This document shows, piece after piece, positions 22,960 to 36,041 of a stretch of DNA of 64,000 bases; position 1 is the stretch's first letter, and every line of letters begins with the position of its first letter. This stretch comes from Diplocarpon mali (lineage: Eukaryota; Ascomycota; Leotiomycetes; Helotiales; Drepanopezizaceae): positions 372,001 to 436,000 of the forward strand of contig JAENRP010000001.1 in NCBI GenBank assembly GCA_024741835.1. Direction: 5' to 3'. A program made the translations under genes and the position numbers. The notes under the pieces were generated by a model that had not been told where the DNA came from, made no database searches, and was given only the letters and a program-made list of their open reading frames with translations.

Positions 22960-23945
22960 AGGAGGATAAAAAGACGTCCTTAAATAACTCAAGGCCGCTA
23001 CCTACTTTTTTAATATCGATATTAGAAAATACTAAAAATAATATCAATTTTAAACTTTTCGCCAACCCTTTGTCCGAATCTTTTCAAACTCGTCTTAGTC
23101 ACTCTAAGATTAACTCAGATTCTAAACGTTCTTCAAGCCCTTTTGAATTTCGAAGTACTCCTCCTAGCAACCAATTATATAATATCAAGGCTTCCCCTTT
23201 GCCTCCTATAGATTCTATCAACTTAGACGGTTAGTATAAAACGATAATGGCCGCATTTAAGGCTATTACTAGCCACTTTCCCCTCCTTAGTTCCCTTAGT
23301 GCTCCTTACTTTATAAGAGCTAATATTACTAATTTCCTTAAGCAATATAAGGAAACTTATTACAATTTTGGTATTCTATAAGCGGATATGATTTCTCGGC
23401 TCCCTTGCTACTATGACTATATAAGTAAAGATATTATCAAATCCCTCCTTAAATGGAAGACGTATAATTCATAGGAACTCCTTATTAAGGCTCTTAAGTT
23501 TGAATTCTGAGAATTTAATAAATAGCAGATTCGCGATACTCTGGCTTTCTTAAAGGAGTTTGTTCTGGTCACTTAAACTCCTAAGGAACTTAAGAATTAC
23601 TATCGGACTTTTACTTGTATATCAAACACCTTGATCAGCTAGAAAATACTTAGTGAAGTTGAATAAGGCCGCCTTTTCTTGCTCAGATTACCTACTGGCC
23701 TTTGAAACAAGATTATTAAGCATTTTAGGATTAATAAGCAAGACCCTATAACCTTCGCCTTATTTAAGGAATTCTCAGCCTTTGCTTTAAAATCAGATCT
23801 TAATAAGAGAACTATTGATGCTATAGAATAGGAAAAAGCCCTTACTCCCTCTTATACTAAAGACCTTAAGAGCCTGGTCCAAGAACACTCGAAAGCTTTA
23901 GAAGTCATAGAGGAGGCAAAGAAGAACCTAGTGGTCATACCTTTT

Positions 23946-23968
23946 ACTCGCGGTCCTAACCTAGGAGT
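23946..23968. repeat. 23-bp palindrome, T4a site 2
   Basis: In gag, read T-R-G-P-N-L-G-V. Same site as 59272 in T4b. Confidence 0.82.
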
Positions 23969-25861
23969 AAGATCTAACCTTAGAATTAAGGAACTTAAAA
24001 CCTAATTTGTAAAACTCTAAATCTAAAGCTTGGAAATTAGGATTAATGATCTCTTATAGAAAAAATAGCATATTCTGCAATTTAGTAATAGGCAAAATTC
24101 GGCTACTATAAGCCAACCTAGTAGTTCCTATTACTAGACTCCTACTTCTTATCATTTGGAATAACCAGCTAATATAAGAACTTAATAATTGATTGAAAAA
24201 GGAGAAATTAATCCTAACTAGCACTCTGCTAATATTAATACTATAGGGTACTAAGGGAATAGCAATAGAAGACAATTAACCTGCAACTTTTGCAATAATA
24301 AAGAACCTAACTGCGCTCTATATAAGTATTGCAACGATTGCCCTCTTTTCTATTATTTTATTAATACTAGGGTTATGCATATTAATAAGTATAGGATGCT
24401 TTGCATTAGAGATCCTAGGCCAAAAGCTATCCCTATTAAAAAGCACCAGAATCGCTTATAGTTATAGACTATTCGAATAATAATATATAATACGAAATAG
24501 GACAAGAATTTGGTCGAACGATAGCGTATTATAGATATAAATGCTAAAATTCCAACTTATATATATATAGGTCTAATTAGCAACCTACCTAAGGGAGTTC
24601 TTAAGGACCTGGCTTCTGACTAAATAGCTACTGAAGTCAAAGGAATCTCTATTTTAAGGTGGGTTAATAATAATATATCTACTAATATTAATACTACTTC
24701 TATATCTAGAAACCCTTAGAATACTCGTTATCCTTCTAGATCTACCACTCCTTTAATACTAATAAAACCAGCTAAAGTCCAGAAATCAATGCGTATAACT
24801 TAGGAATCTCAATATAGAGTCCAAATGCTAAAAGATACTTAATAATCTAAAACCGCAGTGGACGAGGATAAAGCCGATATAGCAGACGAATTAATCAGAG
24901 ATATAATAGACGAAGATGACTTTAAGCTTAAAGATTAAGAAGTCGAAGTTATTGCGCAGACCCTTAACCCTAAGCGAAAGAGACAGATATTAAAACAGGA
25001 GAAATTCGTCGATAAATACGCTAGTTTAACTGCAATAGAGAAAGCCGTAGAGAATGTTATAGCTTAGCAAATTAACCTTATATTCAAAGACCTATTTAGT
25101 TTAACTAAACGCTTTAATAAAGTGCTAGGAAAGCATATCCCAATTGCCTTTAAAGATTTGAATAATAATAAGGAAATGGAAATTGTAATATAAAAGAACT
25201 TTAAAAAGTACCTAGCCTTAATTAAATATCTTTAAATTACAAAAGACGAAGGAACCTAAAGGTATTACGATATTATAGTAATAGCTTTAACATCTTAGAA
25301 TATTAACCGAAATTGTTTAGCAGTTGCAATAAAAAGCCCTATTATTATTTGTTCTATAGAAGAATCAGTTAAAGCAAAGGCTCTAATCGATTATAGTTTA
25401 GAAGTTAATACAATAACTAGAAAAGTGGCAGAAATAGCTCAATTGACAATCGTTAGCGATCGACTCCTTATTTATTCGACTGTCTTTAGATTGAAATACA
25501 ATTTTGATAGATAGGTGAAAAACGTAAAGGTTAGAGTCAGAGGAATTATTAATTATACTAACTTTCTAATAATAGAGAATTCTTTGAATAATATTCTTTT
25601 AAGAATGCCCTTTATTTTAGAATCTTAGCTAACATTTAACTATCTTAGAGATAGGCTTATAAAAGCTAGCCTTTAGAATATAGATCGATCTTTAAAAGGA
25701 TAAATGGTTATCGCAAGAGATATAGCCGAATTCTAAAACGAGGTTTTAAGAAACGATTAGCTAATATAAGGGCTAGGCTTAATGCTAGTGAAGGAAGGCA
25801 CTTAGCAAGGAGTTATAGCAAAAGAAAGGTGAGTTTATCGATTTTGAATAATAGTGATTTG

Positions 25862-25884
25862 ACTTGCGGTCTTAGACTAGGAGT
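25862..25884. repeat. 23-bp palindrome, T4a site 3
   Basis: Thirty bases after the gag-protease stop, at the start of the pol phase (T-C-G-L-R-L-G-V). Same site as 61188 in T4b. Confidence 0.8.
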
Positions 25885-26023
25885 CAAATTTGGAATTTTG
25901 AAAAATAGTACAATCGGCGTTTTATCGGCTTAATAATTAAAATAAAAGAAAAATAAAGTAGAGAAGAGAGTTTGTTTTATAAATCTTAATAATTTACTAA
26001 TCATTTTAAAAAACTTAAAAACC

Positions 26024-26046
26024 ACTTATAGGCCGGACCTACGAGT
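26024..26046. repeat. 23-bp palindrome, T4a site 4
   Basis: Start of pol, read T-Y-R-P-D-L-R-V. Same site as 61350 in T4b. Confidence 0.82.
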
Positions 26047-27990
26047 GAAAAACAATAAAATTACTAATAACATTTCCATCTACGCACTTTAAATTAACGA
26101 CTTAGAAAATCTTTTATTTATTTTTAAAAAGGAAAATTCGGACCGTTTTGTAAGATTTGATAAAAAAGGAAAGAAGCAAAGAAGTATAGTACTAGCTAAT
26201 ATTCGAATTATATATAAAAGCAAGGCCGACAAAGTACAACTAATAAATTAGGGAATCTTTAATAGCTCAAAGCCTAGAGGACTAGATGATTGGTTTGAAT
26301 AAGACAAGAAGCTTCAACCTCTGAAGCCGGGTGGCAAATTCGATAAGTTTATTATAGGCAGATTTTCTAATAAACCTATCGGATATCGATTAATAAAAGA
26401 ACGTTTCGATATGCTGAAAATTGGCAAAGACTTAATAGAGTAAGAACGCGAACTACTTTATAAAACCTTAATAAATCAAGAGGACGCCTTAGCTTTTGAC
26501 TAGACGGAACTTGGCTAGATTTAAGAAGAGGTTATGCCTTATATTAAGATTAGGATAATACCTTACGAAGCCTAGTAAGAGAAAACATTCGGGGTCCTTA
26601 AAGCTCTTTAAGAAAAGGTAATCGAAATATTAAAGGATAGGCTGAAGTAAGGTGTTTTTAAGTTCTGTAATAGCCCTTATAGGAACAAATGGTTTTTAGT
26701 TGCTAAGAAAGAGAAGGGAACTTATAGATTAATAATAGCAGTAGTAGAGATAAACTAAGTAACTATTAAAGACGCCAACGTTCCTCCGAATATAGATGAG
26801 TTTTCGAATGAATTCGCAGGATTAACCTGCAGCTCTTTTATTAACTTCTTCTTTAAATATAACCAATTCATTCTTAACGTTAAATCGAGAGATATAATAG
26901 CAATTCAAACCCCTCTTAGGCTACTTCAGATAATAAGATTACCTTAAGGGGCTATAAATTCGATCGCTTAATTTATTTAAATAATCTATAAGATACTGGT
27001 AGATTATATACTTAATATTACGCTCCCTTATATGAATAATATAGGAGTAAAAGGATCAAGATCATTCTATAACTATAAAGAAGTTCTTCCTAGTATATAA
27101 CAATTTATAATAGAATATATTCAGAACCTAGACCAGGTGCTTATACAATTCGAAAGGGTAAGAGCAACAGTCGGTCCGAAGTTATAATACTATCTTCTAT
27201 CAATGGAAATTGTTGGTTTCATTACTAATTCCAATGGCCGAAGTCCTTAAAGGGCTAAAGTACTTAAAATCGATAAATAAAAGAGGTATTATAATATGGC
27301 AGAAGCTCGCGCATTTATTAGTATTATAGTATACTATCGCATTTAGATTAAGGATTTCGCTAAAAAGGCAGCACCTATTTACTCCTTATTTTGGAAAGGG
27401 GCTGAGTTTCAGTAGGAGGAACCTTAAATAGAGGCTATGAAACAACTGAAGCAAGCGTTGCTTAAGGCGCTATATCTAATCAAAATAGACTATAGAGCTG
27501 ACATTAGGCCAATTATACTAATAGTTGACGCAAGCTTAATCAAATAAGGTACCGTCCTTTAATAAGCTAATAGCTAATAGAAAAGACATCTAGCTCGCTT
27601 TAAAAGTGGTCTTTAGAATCCAGCAGAGATAAAGTATAATGCTATTAAACAGGAATGTAAAGGCGCTTTAAAGGCGATGAAAAAGATAAGAAGCGACCTT
27701 TATAGCACTTACTTCATCCTCGAAACTAATGCTAAAGTGCTAGTAGAATAATTGAATAGCGCTATAAGCGACCTATTAAGAGCCTTGCTAATAAAGTGGA
27801 TTGCTTAAATAAGACTAATAGACTTTAAAGTCAAATATATTCTAAGAACGAAAAACACCGCCGCCGACGGCCTTTTAAAAAGAGCTTGCCCTTACCCCTT
27901 TAATTTAATTAAAGAAGATGAAATAGATATTAATAAGTGGGTAGAGAACAAAGTTAGTTATCTATCGATATATCGCCTTAAAGGGACTCG

Positions 27991-28013
27991 ACTTACGGTC
28001 CTAGCCTGCAAGT
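27991..28013. repeat. 23-bp palindrome, T4a site 5
   Basis: Between RNase H and integrase, in the shifted register (L-T-V-L-A-C-K). Same site as 63317 in T4b. Confidence 0.82.
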
Positions 28014-29425
28014 CAAATAAGAGAATTTTATTACCTAACTACTTAGGTGACTTTAAGGAAATCGCAAAATTTTTGATTACACTTAAACGACTAAAGACAG
28101 TTCCTCTTAAGGATTTTCAAAAGTTTAAAGCTAAAGCTCTGATTTATCTAGTACAAGGACGGCGATTATTTAAAAAGAGCGATAACTCATTTCCTATACA
28201 GCTTTATATAGATGATAACAAACTACAAGCTAAGGCTATTTAAGATATTCATAAGGAAACTGGCTACCAAGGAGCTAAGTCTACCTACTACCGACTCTCG
28301 AGGAAATTCTTTTAAAAGGGTTCTTTTAAGGACTATAAAGCCTTTATGAAAAGTTGCATCTCCTATTAGAAACAAAAACCTAGTTGTGAAGAGAATCCCT
28401 TATTCCTAACCTGGCCATTAGGCCTTTTCTATAAAGTCAGTCTCAATATTATATAAGTATTAATAACCGAAAATGAGATTATATATTTTATTCTAATAAA
28501 GGAAGACCTATTAAGATGGCCTAAAGGACGACCTTTAAGATCTACTAACTTTGAATCTATTGCAAAGTTCCTTTAAGAAGACGTAGTCTATTGCTATAGA
28601 CTTTTTAGCAGACTAACTGTTAATGAAGGCCTAGAAAATAAAGGAGTAGTTAAAGCTTTTTCGCGAAAATATAGTATTAAACAGGTTTAAATCTTAGCGT
28701 ATAACTCGAAAGCTAATAGAGTGGTAGAGCAAGGATATTACAATATTCTTAATAGGCTATCTAAAGTTACCTATAGAAGATTTAAGAATTAGATAAAACA
28801 CTTTTATAGAATACTCTTTGCTTATCAAATAATAATCTACAAACCGATTAGAGTTATACTATTTTTCCTTATCTATAGTAGAGAGGCATAGCTCCCTTTT
28901 AAATCCTAATAGCCTATTTAAAGATTGTTCGACTATAGTCAAATTCAAAACCATTCCGATTTGCTTGCAATAAGATGCCAATAACTTAAGCTTTAAGATA
29001 TAGATATAAAGGAAATCATTCTACGAAAGAAACGATATTAGGAAAAAGCTAAAGAAGCATAAGCTGCTTTTAAAGTATTTAAAATGCACCTTATTCGAAA
29101 AGATAATCTCGTCCTAATCTATAATGTTATAAAAAGTATTAATATATTAGCTGATACTAAACTTAACTATTAATAGCTTAGTCTATTTAAAGTTAAATCT
29201 AAGTAGAAAGAAAAGGGATACTATTCTCTTTAGGAACTTAACAGAGTCGATATTAAAGGAACCTTCGCAGCTAACCGACTAAAGCACTTTTATTAATACA
29301 ACCAAACCTTATTCTCTTTAGAAGATAAATTAGAAATTGATACAACCTCCGAATCTTCTATAAGAACCGATAGCGATATAAGCAATTTTAAACCCTTAGA
29401 CAAAGACCAAAATTTTTCCAACTTG

Positions 29426-29448
29426 ACCTATAAGCCGGTCCCGCAAGT
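29426..29448. repeat. 23-bp palindrome, T4a site 6
   Basis: Near the C-terminus of pol, read T-Y-K-P-V-P-Q-V. Confidence 0.75.
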
Positions 29449-30687
29449 AAAGAATATTAAAATACCTAACTAATCGCAACCTTAAGTCATTATTCCTAAA
29501 ATATCCAAAGAATGCAAATAGGAATACCAAACGATTTCCTAGCCTATTAATTATCCTACCTTCTTACAATCCTTATTTTTACATTTTTAGCAAGGTCGCC
29601 TCCTTTATTATTTAAGATATAGATCTTTTAAGATCACCTTAAATTCTTACCTGCTCTAACTTATTTTACATTCTTGATATTGGCCTTTAATTGCAATATT
29701 CCTATTACTTTCTTTAAATAATAAATAAAAAGTCCAATTCCTTAATATATATATAGCAAACCTATTGTAGCTTATATGCCCTTTTAATTCTTATACCCTA
29801 TTGAACTCTCTTATTTACAATCCCTATCTTTTATAAGTAATATGCCTTTAAAGAACTTATAAATGGTTTCGTCTATTGCAATAAGGGATAAATAAATACT
29901 AGTTATAAACTTCTCTTAGGACGGCAGAGCCATTGCATCGTTAGAGAGCTTTAAATCGACCTACACAGCCTTAGGAGATATAGAGTAATAAAAACTCCTT
30001 TTAGCTTATGCGAATGCTATTAATAACCTTTTAACCTAAATGGCCCTTGGAATTCTCCAATTTAACGACTTCCTAACCGAAGAATTAAGACTAAAGGGAA
30101 TCTTTAAAAAGGAATTTTTAACCGACGCAGATTAATATATAACCTTGGCCGACACTTTTAAAACGGCCTAAGATAAAAAAGAAGAATCTATTCGACAACT
30201 GGATAATTTAGCCACTAATAAGAGAGGACTCCTATTTCGTTCGCGCTTCCTAATAAATATTAATTCTAATAATAAAAGACGAGTATTATTAAAAATTCTT
30301 AAGGAAAACACTCTTACTGCCAAAGCTATTCAGATTCTCAATTTCTTTATTATTTAGAAAGGAGTAGTAAAATTCTAAGGCAATCGAATTTGCAGTTGCA
30401 GATTTGTAAGCTTATCTAATGTAGTACTTATAGCAGCTAATAGGTCTATAAAAAGATCAAATTAGGCTGTAGATATTACCCTACTTAATAGTACTATTAT
30501 TAATATGCTAGGGCTTTGCGCTTCTGCTTATAGTTTGCTTATCTTAAGAGAGAACTGGACTCTTATACTAGGATTTGGACGAGATTTCTTTAATAATAAA
30601 GAAGGGAATTAATTATTTATGGTCAAGCCTGCCTTGAAATTCGCTTCTTAGCTTAAAGATACGATAAGTGCTAAACTACGTGATTTG

Positions 30688-30710
30688 ACTTATAATCCTA
30701 GACTAAGAGT
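30688..30710. repeat. 23-bp palindrome, T4a site 7
   Basis: In extra frame 1, read T-Y-N-P-R-L-R-V. Confidence 0.78.
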
Positions 30711-32073
30711 TAGAAACAAGAATTTTAGAACTGGACCTAACCTGCCTCTTGCTAAAATGATTCTAGAAACCGCTGCCGAACAAATTGCCTAAACGCTTAG
30801 CGTAGCCTCTTTAGAATTTTCGGAATCTTCAAAGGACTCTCCTTTAGCTAAATAACCAATTTTAGTTCGACCTTTAAAAAGGATAGATCGTTCGATAGCT
30901 ACCTTAGCTGATCTGCAATTTAAAACTAAAGGATTGCGTGCCTATTTAGACTCCTTTCCTAACAACTTAAAAGAGCTAGTTCTTGACTTCTTTGTATTTA
31001 TATATAACCGCTTTGAAAATAATAATGCAAGGGAAGACCTTATTCTTATTACTTTAAAGACAACTAGGAGAGCTATTAAATAGATTCAATAGCTTATCTT
31101 AGATAAGTTCGCCCTTATAGATATTATTTAATTCTTTATTGATTATAGAAGTTAAGAAGCTGGTCTCTCAGATGCTAAGCAAGACTATTTTATCTTATAA
31201 GAAAGAGAATGCAAAGAGGAATCTATTGATTAGGATATTTATGATTATAGCAATATGCCTCAATCGGTTATTCTCAACCTTAAGCTTAGAGAATGATATA
31301 ATATTCAAGTATCCTCTGCAATGAAAACTCGCTTTCGATAGTATCTTCCTAGCGTAGGAGTCGAAGGGAGAAGACTTTGCGACCTTTATATTCGCTCTCT
31401 TTCGGTTTACTATAGTCTTAATTATAAAGGATTTGATATTGATAAAACCATTGAATACCTCAAACTTCTCTATACAGTAGAAGATATCGATCTTTTTCTA
31501 ATCCACCTTAATAATCAATTCTTTATCTCTTTAAAGATACGCAAATCTAACCTATTAATAATAGAAGCATCTCTAGGTATTGTAAAATTCAGGGCTGATC
31601 CTAAAGCCTTAAAGGCATTAAAGCCGATTGAATAGAACAATTCTTTCTTTTCGATATTATTAAGCAATAAATAGCAAAAGGAAATAGAGGAAGAAGGGTC
31701 AATTGTGATACCTAAACCCTTCGGATATTGCTTCTTAACCGACAATTTTACTACCGATAATGGTACTTTTATAAGTATATTCCTCTCTATTATAAGATAA
31801 GAAGCAGAGATGTATCTTTATCACTTCTGCCCTATAAATAGCGCAATCTCTATACCTTCTTGTTTTCTCTATAATATGATATTCAGTCTCACTTAATAAG
31901 TCCTTCGAATGTACTATGGACTCTACCTCTCAGCTATAATAGTAAGAAGCAGAAGAACCTATCAGCTTATAGCCTACCCCGAACCTTCCTAATTAATTGG
32001 CCTTAGTCTTTATAATCAAGTCGTTTCAATAAAAAGAGATGCAAGTACTGCTAATAAAGAAATTCCGATTTTC

Positions 32074-32096
32074 ACTCGCAGTCTTGGCCTACGAGT
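32074..32096. repeat. 23-bp palindrome, T4a site 8
   Basis: In extra frame 1, read T-R-S-L-G-L-R-V. Confidence 0.85.
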
Positions 32097-32958
32097 CAAT
32101 TTTATTAGAAAGCAAATCTTAGATTATCAGATCCTACCAATCGGATAAGGGCCAGCTTTTAAAAGTCTTAATAGGTAGGTCGGCTCTTAGTTAAATATAA
32201 AACTCACTCTATCTACAAAGAAGATAAGTCAATAGACTTCTTAAGCACTCGGTTCAAAATCTCAATTAGCTCAAATGACTGTAAAATTGAAGCAAAAGGA
32301 GATCTTGCGACCTATTACTAATAATAGTAATCTAATTATAATAATAATAAAATAGGGATACCTCTTTAAAATGCTTTCGGACAATTCTTATAAGACTAGT
32401 GGTTTTATAGCCTTTTATAATAACTATACAGCCGTTTGCAATAAGAATACCTTAGAAAATAAGACTCGAATCTCCGATCTTATCTTTTTAATCTCTGCTT
32501 TAGAGCAACCTCTAGTACCTTAATAGATTAACGCAAGTAGAACCATTGCACCTTTCAAAGCAGCTTTCCATCTTAAGAACTGCAGCAGCCTCTCTAAAGC
32601 TATTATTAGTCGACGCTCTTAGACAGATCCCTTTATTATGATTAAAGTACAGGAGTTATTCCTTTTTAATAAGGATAAATTGAAAATCCACCTTATAGAA
32701 TATAATCAAAAACTCTTTAACGCCTTTATTAAGGCCTAGACGAATGTTATAAATACTAAATCGCTTCTTTATAGACTTAAGTCTTAGGGACAACGTAATA
32801 AAGTAAATGCTATTTAAGAGCCTGATACACTAATTAATAAAGGCATTATTATAAGAAAATTCGGAAAAGAGACGAACTAAGACGCTAGTATAGTGTTAGA
32901 CCCTAATTTAGAAACCAATTCCCTATTTTTACCCTTAAGCTTAGAAACGCCAAAACTG

Positions 32959-32981
32959 ACTCGCAAGCCTGGCCTGCGAGT
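32959..32981. repeat. 23-bp palindrome, T4a site 9
   Basis: In extra frame 1, read T-R-K-P-G-L-R-V. Confidence 0.85.
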
Positions 32982-33159
32982 GAGGTTGGACTCGGCTGGC
33001 TTAAGCCTATAAGATAGTTCGGATGAACCTCAGTTACCAAATCTAAGGGTACTAATAGAAGATCCTTTAAGAGAGGTCCCTAAAGCTAAGAAATCGCTAA
33101 GAAGTAAGAACTAATACAAGAGAAGAAGACTCTGAAGTAATAATAGAACTGACAATTGA

Positions 33160-33744
33160 GTCGACTTGATTTAAAGAATTATGATCTACCCCCTTTGAAA
33201 ACCATTTAGAGAGATTGCAGATTATAGTTGAATTTTTTGGGATTATCTACTTTCTATATACCTACACCCCTTTATTCTTAACCTATTGTTCTATTCTATA
33301 TATATTCTTTATTTACTTTACTTTTTATATAATTCATTCTTTGATTATTCCCTTTATATACAACTTTCTAACGCTTACCTTTGAAATATCGACCTTACCT
33401 TTGACAATTGTCATTTACCAATTATAGGTCCTTATATGCGTTATACCCTACTTTTGTTCCTACTTCCAGCCTCTTTATGCCTACTTTTCCTTTGTGCACT
33501 AGTGCAACTCTAAACTCTATAAATAAGCCTCTCCTTGCACTACGATTTTACTTTTTTTACTTCTCTTTTCAATCCTACTAGACCTATAATATTAGCACTA
33601 CTACTATTATCTTTCTATTATCAATCTTTTCAAGTATAAGTCTACTGTATTATTAATCTTTCTTAAATAATCATCTCTTCGTTTAGAGCTACCTCCCCTG
33701 CTAAATAATTTATTATAGTACTATTAACTATAAGCAAAAAGGCC
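33160..33744 (+). other. Spacer between the two extra frames of T4a; no gene seen
   Basis: AT-rich 585-bp spacer. A 70-codon hydrophobic open frame at 33215-33427 has no support beyond being open. It may hold a promoter or splice signals for the second frame; none can be named. Confidence 0.6.
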
Positions 33745-34602
33745 ATACCTAAGAAGAATATGTTGGTTATTGCCTTAGGCAGCAAGTCCTTAAGCACTAC
33801 TAATAATAAACTAATATTAAAGGGAAGGTTCTTATAGGATAGCAAGTCACTAAGATCATTGGAAGATATGGTAAGCACCTATAGAATGTTAAGTAAGATC
33901 GAATAGTAGGTATTTCTGAATTCATCTATTAAAGTGCTTAACTATAGAATTTCTACCATTAAGGAAGGATTCTTAGGTTTTAATGATTTCCTAGATAAGG
34001 AACTCTAAGGCAAAGGTATTAATTGTAAAAAGTTTTTACAAGAGTATTAAAGGTATGCTAATTCAATTGATTTGTTTTAAAAGAACTAAGATAAGAAAAA
34101 TGAGTATATAAAAAGATTGATGCAATTCACAGATAGTACTTATAGCATACTTTTCCGGACCTACTTTATAACTGATATCACTACTAATAACGCCCTATAG
34201 GGGCTTGGTAAAATTTTTAAAATATACTAACCTATAGCAAGGGCTATATAGGTTTTAAACCATTTCACTATCTAAGAAGGCATGAAGAAGTTGCAGGGAA
34301 ATAGTATTCGAGGCAGAAGATTTATTAGATTCTTAAGTACTATTGTGCACTCCACTATTCAGACTATAAAAGACAACCCCGCCTGGTATGATAATTTTGC
34401 ACTCCTTAACTAAACAGTTTTAGACACACTCGGCTTATAATAATCATAATGCAGTCTACTTATTATAAAAGAAAAGATGATTTATCTCGCCAAGTATACT
34501 ATAAACTACTTCAATAATGAAATAGAAAGATAGGAATTTATTATTCCTGCTGCTGCAAAGCTACTACTACCTATGGCCGAATTAACAAATGAGCCCGACT
34601 TG

Positions 34603-34625
34603 ACTCGTAGGCCCGGCCTACGAGT
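34603..34625. repeat. 23-bp palindrome, T4a site 10 (perfect)
   Basis: In extra frame 2. The arms ACTCGTAGGCC and GGCCTACGAGT are exact reverse complements around one C. Read T-R-R-P-G-L-R-V. Confidence 0.9.
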
Positions 34626-34788
34626 GGAAGAAGCACGTAATGAAGAAGTCCCTGAGCATAAGGTGCCTGTGATACCTAAAGCTTAAGTAGAATACCAGCC
34701 TAACCACCTATCTTCCGACTTAGACGAGTTTGAATTACCGTCCTTAGAAATCCCTTGAATACTTCAAACGCCAGTAGTAAGTAAATCG

Positions 34789-34811
34789 AGTCGTAGGCCC
34801 GGCCCACAGGT
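34789..34811. repeat. 23-bp palindrome, T4a site 11
   Basis: In extra frame 2, read S-R-R-P-G-P-Q-V. Confidence 0.82.
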
Positions 34812-36018
34812 TAAAATATATGACGATATGGACTCGGAAGATGAGCTAACAGATGAAGTGGATAGCCCTATTACTAACGTATTAGAAATTTTTAATAATA
34901 CTAAGAAGGATATATCTGATATTATACAGACCTTTCTTAAAGATCTGCAAAAGTTTGTTTTGAAATTCTATAAGTCTATAATAAAGCGTTTAAAAAAGGA
35001 AAACCGGGGAGATGTTTTATTAGTATAAGAGGCAATAGCAAGAGCTATCAAATAGATTATAAAACTGTAATAAAACGAATTCTCCTTAGACAATATTATA
35101 TAGTTCTTTATCGACTATAAGAAATTAAAGGGCGACTACTATATACTTAAGGAGAAGCCTAAAGATACTATAATAATGATCTTCATAGAATATTATCAAG
35201 TCCCTCTTAACATTAAAATAATATTATAGTATAGTAATAGATTCAAAGTCATAGTAATACTAGAAATAAAGACTCGCTTAAGTAAATTTGTAATAGGGAT
35301 ATTTGGAGACTTCTATTTTAAGAAATTTTATACCCTTTATAAATGATAATATGCACTATACTACGGATTAGTATTAATAGGCATTACTAATAAAGAAGTA
35401 TCATCTAACCTCTATAGATTTTGCACTGCTCCTGATTTAAGATTATTCTTATTACACCTTGGAAATTATATAATAGTGGCTACTAGTAATAGAATAGCTA
35501 ATTAGATTAAAAAAGATATATTGCTAGGTTTCTTTAAGTTTAGAGTAGCACTTAAGGCTTTGAAATTATTCTATAATATCGCTTAGACCCCCGCTTAGTA
35601 TAAAATAATACTGACTAAAGATACCTTAATATCGCTTCGCACTAAGGGTTTCTTAAATATGCCTAAATTGTTTAGCTGCACATTCTTAAGCATAGTTCGC
35701 ACGCATGATTATAGTTCTTAAAGAAAGAATTCATTTTTAATATTAGTATAAAAGGAAATGGAAATATATAAGCACTATTTCCGAATCTCAGATAAAAAGC
35801 CTTCTCCTCCTTTTACCTTCCTTTATAATATAACTTATAGTTTGATATAATAGACTTTAAGGATATACTATAGGCTGTATCTTAATGCTTTATTAACTTG
35901 CTATAATTCTTTATATAAGCTAGTAGCATATCCTAAGGCTGTATAGTTTATAGGCATTAACTACTATTCGAGAGTTATTTCTATTAAGATTGACACTAAT
36001 ATAAGATTCGTAAGGCTG

Positions 36019-36041
36019 ACTCCTAGGCCCGGCTCGCAGGT
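36019..36041. repeat. 23-bp palindrome, T4a site 12
   Basis: In extra frame 2, read T-P-R-P-G-S-Q-V. Confidence 0.82.

Larger units (their letters stand above)
22551..25832 (+). pseudogene. T4a gag-protease frame
   Basis: ATG at 22551 (MKSLANLIIAIL) opens one phase-0 frame to TGA 25830-25832, interrupted only by RIP-type stops. A capsid-like region lies at about codons 220-480. A Cys-rich motif at 24282 reads C-N-F-C, six residues, C, five, C-N-D-C, and is identical in T4b (59608); it is not the usual CCHC knuckle. The protease active site is near 25389: I-D-Y-S-L-E-V-N here and I-D-Y-S-S-E-V-N in T4b, consistent with an aspartic protease D-x-G whose Gly became Ser by G>A. Pol follows in the -1 phase. 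Non-functional. Confidence 0.85.
25833..29659 (+). pseudogene. T4a pol: RT, RNase H, integrase
   Basis: Phase-2 frame directly after the gag-protease TGA. RT lies at about 26600-27250, and its active site reads Y-M-N-N-I-G-V-K-G (27029-27055), with both Asp lost; T4b keeps D-D. The block NNIGVKG (DDIGVKG when intact) and the RNase H block near 27500-27880 (VDASL, NTAADGLL) are typical of a lineage widespread in fungal genomes. The integrase zinc region lies at about 28240-28390 (H-K-E-T-G-Y-Q-G-A-K to C-I-S-Y) and the core at about 28400-28950. No chromodomain is seen. The C-terminus is uncertain: TAA 29657-29659 is followed by TGA at 29675. Confidence 0.86.
29842..33159 (+). pseudogene. T4a extra frame 1 (about 1,105 codons), unknown function
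   Basis: ATG at 29842 starts a phase-1 frame to TGA 33157-33159, readable without frameshift across RIP-type stops. It is a full-length paralogue of 33745-37188. Shared blocks include F-N-D-F-L (near 30060), an L-F-R-(S/T) block, F-N-N near the end of the first third, F-F-I-D-Y (near 31140), K-F-R-A with A-L-K-A-L (near 31590-31630), F-L-Y-N with L-R-x-Y-Y-G-L-Y-L (near 31870-31930) and N-N-Y-T (near 32420). The C-terminus is basic (KRRR-like) and could be a nuclear signal. No protease, polymerase, nuclease or membrane motif is visible. I do not recognise the family. It lies between pol and the 3' LTR, so the element supplies it. Confidence 0.7.

Noticed and set aside
31139..31324. 61-codon open frame at 31139-31324 as a separate gene
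   Set aside because: It is out of phase with extra frame 1 of T4a, whose own phase is continuous here and matches its paralogue.
33215..33427. 70-codon hydrophobic frame in the T4a spacer
   Set aside because: AT-rich composition gives Leu/Ile/Phe/Tyr-rich frames by chance; no start context, no second copy in the window to compare.
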